Source of the DNA: Chitinophaga solisilvae | Lineage (GTDB): Bacteria > Bacteroidota > Bacteroidia > Chitinophagales > Chitinophagaceae | Direction of reading: 5' to 3' | NCBI RefSeq assembly: GCF_009928525.1 | Contig: NZ_JAABOK010000014.1 | Coordinates: 124,001 to 188,000 of the forward strand | Length of the DNA stretch: 64,000 bases | Shown here: positions 57,770-64,000 of the stretch, in pieces | Layout of the letters: each line of letters begins with the position of its first letter | Position numbering within the stretch: the stretch's first letter is position 1 | Position numbers and translations under genes: made by a program | Notes under the pieces: model-generated | The model's database searches: none | The model's input: the letters and a program-made list of their open reading frames with translations, nothing else | Told to the model about the DNA's origin: nothing

Positions 57770-57783
57770 TGCAAACGATTGCA
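57770..57783. promoter_or_regulatory. LacI-type operator candidate
   Basis: TGCAAACGATTGCA is a near-perfect dyad around CG, the usual core of LacI-family operators. It lies 61 bp before the alginate-lyase-like gene. No LacI-family gene is in this window. Confidence 0.5.
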
Positions 57784-57844
57784 CTAAACAGGCATAACAT
57801 AATTCCACGTCGCTAACCCTTATTGATTAATATAAAATTCCATT

Positions 57845-59017
57845 ATGAAAACGAACACCCTTTTTCATTGCCTCGCCGCGGGCATGCTTTCTGCTGCTGC
57901 ATTATTATTTTCCTGTGGGAAACAACAACTGAAAGACAGTCTGGATGCCGGCTCGCGGGCACAGCTGCAGGCGGGAGCAGATGTTGCTGCTGCACCAGCC
58001 GTATTTGTACATCCTGGCGTCATGAACACACAGGCCAGTCTTGACTTCATCGGCAGCCAGGCAAATGGCGGAGATGCCACCCGAACGGCCTATTATCAGA
58101 AAGTAATTGATTATGTAGACAGTCATCCGGTACCTGCCTCCTTTTATGCTACCGTAGTAGTTGGTTCCAATGGCGCCACCTCTCCCTCCAAATCGCAGAT
58201 CAGGAAGGATGCCGAACTAGCCTATGCCTTAGCGCTGAGATGGGCTAAAACAGGCACGCAGAGCTGGGCAGACAAATGCATTCAGATATTGAACGGCTGG
58301 TCCTACACCTTCCGCAACTACGCATTGCTGGATGCTTCCACCAATGCCAATCAACCTGGACTGGAAGCTTCCTGGACCACCCCCAGCTTTGTAGCGGCAG
58401 CAGAAATCATGCGCTATTACCAGATCAATGGCCATGGCTCCGGATGGTCTGCCGCAGACATCAACCAGTTCGCCTCCTATCTCAACAACGTCAAAAATAA
58501 CTACATCAACAACATGCCGGTATATAACAACAACTGGAACGCCTCGCAGGGCTACGCCAAAATGGCTATCGGCATTTTCCTGAACAGCGCTGCGGTATAC
58601 CAGAGCGGCTATGATCTCATCACCATCTATCTGCCCATCATTGTGCAATCAAACGGTAATATACCTGAATACTGCAACCGCCAGGATTGTGTACACTTCC
58701 AGTACTCGCTGACAGCCTTCGCCTATGCAGCCCAGCTGGCACAAATCCAGGGAGACAATTCCCTGTGGACTGCCAGCAACAGCCGCATCAGCGCAGGCTA
58801 TGACTATATGCGCGCCGCCTACGCACGCACCACCAGCTGTACTTACTGCTCTACCTCCAGTCCCGTATTCCCCGGCACCGAAGTAGCCTCCAACCACTAC
58901 CAGACCAGCAACCTGGCCTATTTAAGAGGATTACAGGCGCCACTGGGCGTACCTAATGATAATACGTTTCTGGGCTTTACGTCGTATACCCATTATAATG
59001 TCAGCAACCTGAGATAA
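57845..59017 (+). CDS. Alginate-lyase-like lipoprotein
   Basis: 390 residues. Lipoprotein signal with lipobox FSC (LSAAALLFSCGK), followed by an all-helical fold of the alginate lyase type (PF05426-like). Supports are ELAYALALRWAKTGTQSWAD, VYNNNWNASQGYAKMAIGIF and a likely catalytic NRQDCVHFQYSLTAFAYA (Arg, Asp, His, Tyr). Several families with this fold act on uronate polysaccharides, so the exact substrate is open. A LacI-like operator upstream suits carbohydrate control. Palindrome P9 follows. Confidence 0.85.
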   Translation: MKTNTLFHCLAAGMLSAAALLFSCGKQQLKDSLDAGSRAQLQAGADVAAAPAVFVHPGVMNTQASLDFIGSQANGGDATRTAYYQKVIDYVDSHPVPASFYATVVVGSNGATSPSKSQIRKDAELAYALALRWAKTGTQSWADKCIQILNGWSYTFRNYALLDASTNANQPGLEASWTTPSFVAAAEIMRYYQINGHGSGWSAADINQFASYLNNVKNNYINNMPVYNNNWNASQGYAKMAIGIFLNSAAVYQSGYDLITIYLPIIVQSNGNIPEYCNRQDCVHFQYSLTAFAYAAQLAQIQGDNSLWTASNSRISAGYDYMRAAYARTTSCTYCSTSSPVFPGTEVASNHYQTSNLAYLRGLQAPLGVPNDNTFLGFTSYTHYNVSNLR

Positions 59018-59019
59018 AG

Positions 59020-59135
59020 AATTATGAATTATGAATGATGAATTATGAGTTAAGGCGAAGATTTAAGCGAGTAATTTTTTTCGCTCGCTTAAATCTTCGC
59101 CTTAACTCATAATTCATCATTCATAATTCATAATT
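59020..59135. repeat. Long palindrome P9 (TAATTCA-heptamer type), perfect stem
   Basis: 52-bp perfect arms (59020-59071 and 59084-59135) around a T-rich loop. Outer part: TAATTCA-like heptamers; inner part: GGCGAAGATTTAAGCG. The core resembles both that of P6/P7/P11 and that of P1, which links the two types. It contains most of the stop codon of the next gene. Confidence 0.95.
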
Positions 59136-59883
59136 ACATATCATAGTATTCCAGCACCAGATACGGCTTCCTCGATGCATCCGGCTGATCGGTGGAACAG
59201 AAAATTCTGATGTTGTAGCTGTTTGTTTCATTCTGCAGCTGTGCCATCAGGCCAAGGGCACCGATAGTAGGGCCTTCTGCTATAACCTGTTTCATCATAG
59301 CCGTTAAATCGATCTGAAGATCCTGGAAAGGCTGATTGGTATGCGGTACCAGCACCTGGTTTACTGTTGTAACGGTGGGCTGGTTAAACCAGTTAAACTG
59401 ATTTATAGTGGTAATATTCAGGGAGCTGGTAACTCTTCTGATATAAAAGGCATTGCTGGTTCCTGAATTGGCATGTACCTGATCACCGTTGCCAACCGGA
59501 TGCGGATCAGAGAACAAAACGAGCTTCGCGGACTTCAGGATATTCGGATCACCGGAAGCAATAGGCAGCGTAGTAAAAAAAATACTCCTGTACGTATACC
59601 AGATACCCTTTACCGTCCATCTGCCGGCAATAAACTGGCGATAGGGATAGATGGTACCATCAGTCTGTGCATTACCGAACAGCATAGTTGTTTTCTCTTC
59701 ATAAAACCCGCGTGCTGAAGGAGAAGTACTAAGTGGTATCGTATCAAAATGCGTTTTCCGGCTAGCATTTTTACTGACATCAGGCAGAACTTCAGTGGCA
59801 TTCATTTCCTTTTTACATCCGGAGGCTACGACTAGGGCAAGCAGCAACAATGCCGTCAGGCGGCAGATAGAATGGCGTTTCAT
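59134..59883 (-). CDS. DNRLRE-domain lipoprotein
   Basis: 249 residues with a lipoprotein signal (LLLLALVVASGCKK). The mature chain is one beta domain with the marks of the DNRLRE family: LKSAKLVLFSDPHPVGNG, NAFYIRRVTSSLNITTINQF, NWFNQPTVTT and LQIDLTAMMKQVI. Such domains are usually found on secreted or surface proteins and may bind glycans or other partners. It stands between palindromes P9 and P10. Confidence 0.8.
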   Translation of the reverse strand: MKRHSICRLTALLLLALVVASGCKKEMNATEVLPDVSKNASRKTHFDTIPLSTSPSARGFYEEKTTMLFGNAQTDGTIYPYRQFIAGRWTVKGIWYTYRSIFFTTLPIASGDPNILKSAKLVLFSDPHPVGNGDQVHANSGTSNAFYIRRVTSSLNITTINQFNWFNQPTVTTVNQVLVPHTNQPFQDLQIDLTAMMKQVIAEGPTIGALGLMAQLQNETNSYNIRIFCSTDQPDASRKPYLVLEYYDM

Positions 59884-59993
59884 GGCGTTATATTTTGGTG
59901 ATATAGTGAGAATGGGTCGAGTACAACAACACCATGAAAATAACGCAACATTTTGTTGGCAGCAACTATTTCGAAAACAAGAAAACTTTGGTT

Positions 59994-60226
59994 TATTTTA
60001 TTATTTTATTATTTGGTTATTTGAGATTTGGAATGCATCGGAGATTTTAGCGTAGATAAAAGTTGTTTCTATCTTTACTGTATTTTAAATCTCAAATAAC
60101 CAAATAATAAAATAACAAACGTTCCTCTCCGCTGCATTTTAAATCTCAAATAACCAAATAATAAAATAACAAACGTTCCTCTTCGCTGCATTTTAAATCT
60201 CAAATAACCAAATAATAAAATAATTA
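59994..60226. repeat. Long palindrome P10 with a triplicated right arm (54-bp tandem repeat)
   Basis: One left arm (59994-60053) faces three right arms starting at 60078, 60132 and 60186. They repeat with a period of exactly 54 bp and share AAATCTCAAATAACCAAATA and, in the first two, the linker AACAAACGTTCCTC. The third unit provides the stop codon of the next gene (60224-60226). Confidence 0.92.
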
Positions 60227-60880
60227 AATCCCCTTATTCTCTGCCTCCAGTAAATAATCCAGGAGCTGGTCCGGGCCGGAGAAATCTTTTTCTCTGAATG
60301 ATTGGTGGTATCTGCTGTTGATGATTTTCAGGAGTGATTTTTTACTGTAGTTTGTTTCGGGGATATTCCAGATTTTTCTGTCATTTCTCAATACAATGAT
60401 TGATTCCAGGGAATACCGGTTTGTCTGTGACTGGTTGTTGGTCCCGTCATATATGGTATCGTCTTTATCATAGCTCCGGTAGAGTACACGCAGGTTATTC
60501 TTCTCTTTCAGTACCTGCCATAGGTAGCTGCCATAAAACATATATACCAGGGAGTCTTGTTTGTCTGCCGATTTTATCTTTGCCTGAAATAAGGACAGCA
60601 GCGGAATACGCTTTATGCTGTCTTTTCCTTCCCCACCGGTATTAACCAGGAAGAAAGGCTGAAAATTTGGCCCCCGGAAGCCAGTGATATTCGTTACCTG
60701 CCGGTTGTAAAGGGTATCTTTCAGTACTTCTCCTTTCTTTCCGGGCCTTCCGTAAATGAAATCTCCGGTGCCCGTCAGCTTCGTTTTCTGGCCGGAAGCG
60801 GTAAGGGAAATGCTGCAGACACAGCACAGTTGCAGGGATAGCATCAGCATTCCCTGTCTGAAATGTTTCAGTATCATCAT
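60224..60880 (-). CDS. Hypothetical secreted protein, 218 aa
   Basis: A signal peptide (LSLQLCCVCSISLTASGQ) is followed by a basic, polar chain with repeated Lys/Asp/Asn and several strands (DSLVYMFYGSYLWQVLKEKN). The end part is helical (DQLLDYLLEAENKGI). I do not recognise a family. Its stop lies inside P10. About 255 bases upstream, to the aminoglycoside-type gene, hold nothing recognisable. Confidence 0.7.
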   Translation of the reverse strand: MMILKHFRQGMLMLSLQLCCVCSISLTASGQKTKLTGTGDFIYGRPGKKGEVLKDTLYNRQVTNITGFRGPNFQPFFLVNTGGEGKDSIKRIPLLSLFQAKIKSADKQDSLVYMFYGSYLWQVLKEKNNLRVLYRSYDKDDTIYDGTNNQSQTNRYSLESIIVLRNDRKIWNIPETNYSKKSLLKIINSRYHQSFREKDFSGPDQLLDYLLEAENKGI

Positions 60881-61135
60881 ATCATTTTAAAAAAATTCAT
60901 TGACAGCAGCAAACAAAATATGCCTGAACCTATATTTCACGATGACATACAACCGTTGGCAGTAATAAGGATAGATTACTTTCGCTGCATGTAACATCCG
61001 GGTATTACCAATAAACGCCGGTCTTTTTATAGATTTATCTCAGCATCCTGAATCTTGATTTTTTTACAAAAACCATACCTGTATTTTAACAATTCCTGTT
61101 ATACATTTATGGGGAAGAAAAACTAATAAGCTGAT

Positions 61136-62020
61136 ATGACGAGCAGAAGTGAATACCAGATGATGCAGCTGATAATGGATACCGCTACGGCCGATACGCG
61201 GATCAGAGCTGTACTGTTAAACGGTTCCCGGGCAAATCCCCGCGTGACGCCGGATATATTCCGGGACTATGATATCATCTGTGTGGTGACAGCTCTTGCC
61301 CCGTTCCTGGCGGATCATAGCTGGATAGATGTCTTCGGGGAACGTATGATCCTGCAGATGCCGGAAGCTATGGAGCTGTATCCGCCGGAGCTGGACGGCG
61401 CATTTTCCTACCTGATGCAGTTTATGGATGGCAACCGTATTGATCTTACCCTGGTGCCGGCAGACAGGCTGGAGGATTTCCTGGAAGACAGTCTTTGTAA
61501 AGTAATGCTGGACAAAGATCACCTCCCTGCATTAGCTGACCTGGCGCCTTCCGGTGACTCCTCCTATCATGTAAACCCACCTGCTGCACAGGAATTCAGC
61601 GATTGCTGCAATGAATTTCTCTATACGGCTACCGGGCTTGCAAAAGGTATCTGGCGGAAACAAACAGTGCTGGTAAAGCAACTTTTTTATACGGTTACCC
61701 AGGGCGCCCTGATACAGATGCTGGACTGGCATATCGGTTGCCGGCACAACTTTTCTGTCAACGCCGGGAAATACGGAAAATTCTATCCGCAACTACTGGA
61801 GCCAGAGTTGTATGCAGCGTTGCTCTCTACCTACCGCACCGCGGAAACCGGCGAAACCTGGGAGGCGCTGTTTACCGCCATGGACCTCTTCCACAAGGCT
61901 GCGCAGGCAGTTGCCGGGCACGCCGGCTTTACCTATCCGGAAGAGGAGCACCGGAAAATCACCGCATACCTGAAACATGTGCAACAGCTGCCGGAGGATG
62001 CAAAGCAGATATATCTGTAA
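61136..62020 (+). CDS. Aminoglycoside 6-adenylyltransferase-like protein (ANT(6) family)
   Basis: 294 residues. The nucleotidyltransferase motif GSRANPR (about residues 30-36) is followed by RDYDIICVV with the two metal Asp residues. Later parts match the ANT(6) group: LMQFMDGNRIDLTLVP, WRKQTVLVKQLFYTVTQGAL and LLSTYRTAETGETWEALFTA. Such enzymes adenylate streptomycin, but chromosomal copies in soil Bacteroidota may have other roles. The GC and codon use look like the neighbours, so recent transfer is not suggested. Confidence 0.92.
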   Translation: MTSRSEYQMMQLIMDTATADTRIRAVLLNGSRANPRVTPDIFRDYDIICVVTALAPFLADHSWIDVFGERMILQMPEAMELYPPELDGAFSYLMQFMDGNRIDLTLVPADRLEDFLEDSLCKVMLDKDHLPALADLAPSGDSSYHVNPPAAQEFSDCCNEFLYTATGLAKGIWRKQTVLVKQLFYTVTQGALIQMLDWHIGCRHNFSVNAGKYGKFYPQLLEPELYAALLSTYRTAETGETWEALFTAMDLFHKAAQAVAGHAGFTYPEEEHRKITAYLKHVQQLPEDAKQIYL

Positions 62021-62060
62021 GTAGCAATAATCGTAATGAGCGGGTAAGCATGATGTAACA

Positions 62061-62078
62061 GCCATTTATATGGCCGTT
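62061..62078 (+). terminator. Weak hairpin after the adenylyltransferase gene
   Basis: GCCAT / ATGGC with loop TTAT, followed by CGTTTT. The stem is short, so the call is weak. Confidence 0.35.
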
Positions 62079-62266
62079 TTCTATTCCCCCGCAAAAAACG
62101 CCCTGAAAGATCCGGGCATCCACTTTCTCCCGTATATAATACCGGAAACCGCACGGCAGCACCTCAAATTAACCGGCTTATGTAACAGCTATAAATCATC
62201 TGTACAGCACTGTGTGCCTGTACTCTCTCCTCTGACATTCCCATTATTCATTTTAAAAAACTATCC

Positions 62267-63487
62267 ATGAAAACAGAAGTAACCAACATCCTGTTGACAG
62301 GCGCCACCGGCATTCTGGGTAGCGAGGTAATGTATCAGCTGCTGGCAGCGTACGCCTCCGGCGAATTATCTGGAAAATTAGTATTGCTCATCAGAAGTAT
62401 CCCTGAAAAAACGGCGGAAGAAAGACTGCTGCATATGCTGGAATATCCGGAGCGACCGCAGTATATTCATCTGTATAGTACGGCTCAGCTCATGGAGCAT
62501 ATCCTGCTCATAGATGCAGTATATTATCAGCTCACTCCGGCAGACACAGCGGCCATCGCCGCTCAGGGACCGTTGTATCTGATACACAGCGCTGCCTCTA
62601 CCAATATGGGTTATACAGCGGAGGCACTCCGGGAAATATACCAGCTGAATTATCTTGGCACCCTGTATCTGCTGAAAACACTGACACCCTACCTTCGGAA
62701 ATTTACCTTTATCAGCACTATCTATTCAAAAGATATACTCAAAGGAGCCATCACAGACGAATATATAAACCTCCATGAAGATGGTCTGCCGGCGGACTGG
62801 AACATGGTCATGCCCCAATCTCCGTATATACTGTATAAAATTATTATAGAACGGGAGATAGTGACATGGTGTGTGCAACACCAGCTGGAATGGCAGATCC
62901 TTCGCCCGGGCCTGATAGGAGGCCGGTTAACAGATGCTCCGCTATATCATGCGGTAAAGTACAATGTATTTTATCAGGTGGGAATTGTATTTACCAACTG
63001 GAAGGCACGCAATTCCCACCTGCAGTTTCCGGCTCCCAGGATTGCCGGAAAGGCAACAACACAGATGGACATCGTACCGGTAGATTATGTGGCACAGGCC
63101 ATATGCCGGGCCTTCCGCCATCCGGATATCCGGCAGCTTAATATCATACTTTCAAAGCCAATATCACTTAGGGAAATTGCGGATGAAGTATTCCGTCACC
63201 TTGAAGCAACGTATGAATTTACAGATCGCTTCCCCGATAACCAGACCCCGCAGGAAAGCTATTACTATCAGAAATGTGGGGAAGTATATACCAGATACCT
63301 GCTGATGCCCCCTCATCAGTTTAACACCTCCCGGCTCAGAGCACTCATGCACGATATACCCGAACCGGATATAACGGCCGTATTTCAGCAGCTGTATAGT
63401 TATGCGTATCAGCTGCGGTTCAGTACAGGATGGGAAAATTACAGATCGCAGAAGAAGGTAAAGGTGGCTTCGGGATTGAAATGCTGA
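62267..63487 (+). CDS. Free-standing thioester-reductase-like SDR protein
   Basis: 406 residues of the extended SDR/thioester-reductase (NAD_binding_4-like) type. It begins with NILLTGATGILGSEV, the NADPH-binding motif, has YLIHSAASTNMG, then a catalytic-type FISTIYSKD and SPYILYKIII (YxxxK), and the LEWQILRPGLIGGR stretch. Reductase domains of this kind usually sit at the end of an NRPS and release the peptide as an aldehyde or alcohol. Here it is a separate gene, 5.6 kb beyond the NRPS that lacks any release domain. Confidence 0.82.
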   Translation: MKTEVTNILLTGATGILGSEVMYQLLAAYASGELSGKLVLLIRSIPEKTAEERLLHMLEYPERPQYIHLYSTAQLMEHILLIDAVYYQLTPADTAAIAAQGPLYLIHSAASTNMGYTAEALREIYQLNYLGTLYLLKTLTPYLRKFTFISTIYSKDILKGAITDEYINLHEDGLPADWNMVMPQSPYILYKIIIEREIVTWCVQHQLEWQILRPGLIGGRLTDAPLYHAVKYNVFYQVGIVFTNWKARNSHLQFPAPRIAGKATTQMDIVPVDYVAQAICRAFRHPDIRQLNIILSKPISLREIADEVFRHLEATYEFTDRFPDNQTPQESYYYQKCGEVYTRYLLMPPHQFNTSRLRALMHDIPEPDITAVFQQLYSYAYQLRFSTGWENYRSQKKVKVASGLKC

Positions 63488-63633
63488 ATTGCGAATTACG
63501 AATTACGAATTACGAATGTAGAAGCGAAGATCAAAACGAAGATGAAAGGAGATAGCCATTGAATATTCTCCTTTCATCTTCGTTTTGATCTTCGCTTCTA
63601 CATTCGTAATTCGTAATTCGTAATTCGCAATTC
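63486..63633. repeat. Long palindrome P11 (TAATTCG-heptamer type), perfect stem
   Basis: About 66-bp perfect arms. It differs from P6 at several core bases (AAGATCAAAACGAAGATG instead of AAGATTAAAGCGAAGATA) but the changes are matched in both arms. The GA of the TGA stop of the reductase-like gene belongs to the left arm. It ends 8 bp before the stop of the ABC transporter gene. Confidence 0.95.
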
Positions 63634-63641
63634 CCAACCAT

Positions 63642-64000
63642 CTAGTTTGTAAACTGCATCGCACTCAGATTACGGTACACGCCGCCGTCTACGGTCAGCA
63701 GTTCATGGTGGGTGCCTTCTTCCACTACATAGCCATCGTCGAGTACTACGATTTTGTCTGCTTCGCGGACAGTTGCAAGGCGGTGGGCGATGATGATGGA
63801 GGTACGGCCTTCCATGAGTTTATCCAGGGCTTCCTGTACCAGTTTTTCCGATTCGGAGTCCAGTGCGGAGGTAGCTTCGTCCAGTATCAGGATACGTGGA
63901 TTTTTGAGTACGGCGCGGGCAATGGCAATGCGCTGCCGCTGACCGCCGGAAAGCTGTACGCCACGGTCACCCACCAGGGTGTCCAGTCCGGCCGGGAAAT
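63642..64000 (-). CDS. ABC exporter ATP-binding domain, C-terminal part (cut by window end)
   Basis: Only the last about 119 residues are inside the window; the reading frame runs on past base 64000. Visible are the ABC signature [15 protein letters not shown], Walker [13 protein letters not shown], the H-loop [10 protein letters not shown] and a final [11 protein letters not shown]. This is the end of an MsbA-like lipid or multidrug exporter with fused membrane and ATPase domains. It converges with the reductase-like gene across P11. Confidence 0.92.
   Translation of the reverse strand, partial: FPAGLDTLVGDRGVQLSGGQRQRIAIARAVLKNPRILILDEATSALDSESEKLVQEALDKLMEGRTSIIIAHRLATVREADKIVVLDDGYVVEEGTHHELLTVDGGVYRNLSAMQFTN

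Noticed and set aside
60078-60226. 54-bp tandem repeats as a CRISPR array
   Set aside because: The copies adjoin without variable spacers and match one arm of the palindrome family; no cas gene is near.
59020-63633. Long palindromes as integron attC sites or transposon ends
   Set aside because: No integrase or transposase, no gene cassettes, no clear target duplication and no attC core sites were seen.

Overview
The window looks like chromosomal DNA of a Bacteroidota species, probably a Chitinophaga-like member of the Chitinophagaceae. This is inferred from the gene families (R2K-type ATP-grasp, DNRLRE and DUF4595-like lipoproteins, HxlR and Crp regulators, hybrid secreted hydrolases), from many signal peptides ending in AQ, and from promoters of the Bacteroidota type (TTG, about 20 nt, TAnnTTTG). 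No rRNA, tRNA, CRISPR array, phage gene or insertion sequence was seen. Positions were counted by hand and function calls come from motifs; no database search was run.

Layout. 1-18.9 kb is a mosaic of housekeeping and stress genes: a GMC oxidoreductase, an unusual hydroxylase-START fusion, an ECF42-like sigma factor, a UBA-like repeat protein, a histidine kinase, pepD, a Sel1 protein, DinB and methyltransferase genes, a membrane-anchored P-loop ATPase facing a PAS-LuxR regulator, and an AraC-VOC pair. 18.9-31 kb holds secreted hydrolases, an EamA-BKACE pair, an R2K ATP-grasp enzyme, a divergent HxlR/flavodoxin-reductase pair and a run of minus-strand genes (ExbD-like, tautomerase, GNAT, Crp, quinone-reductase-like). 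31.1-39.4 kb is a mannoside-use locus: a ROK kinase fused to class I mannose-6-phosphate isomerase, an MFS sugar porter, a secreted GH38 alpha-mannosidase and a convergent GntR regulator. Matching operator-like palindromes lie at the operon promoter and at the gntR start. 40.5-46.3 kb holds katG, a lipoprotein and a two-component system.

47.2-57.6 kb is a non-ribosomal peptide locus: a PCP-C protein, a 2544-residue C-A-PCP-C-A-PCP-E synthetase without a thioesterase, and a GT17-like glycosyltransferase. Farther on lie an alginate-lyase-like lipoprotein, a DNRLRE lipoprotein, an aminoglycoside 6-adenylyltransferase-like gene, a free-standing thioester-reductase-like protein that could release the peptide in trans, and the end of an ABC exporter.

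The most striking structure outside genes is a set of eleven long intergenic palindromes (about 105-230 bp), plus one single-arm remnant. Each lies at the 3' end of at least one gene, and several supply part of a stop codon. Two sequence types are seen: one built on AAATCTCAAATAA, the other on tandem TAATTCG or TAATTCA heptamers with a GCGAAGAT core. Both appear related through their inner core. Arms differ between copies yet match within a copy, which suggests an amplified element family, possibly acting as bidirectional 3'-end or terminator elements.
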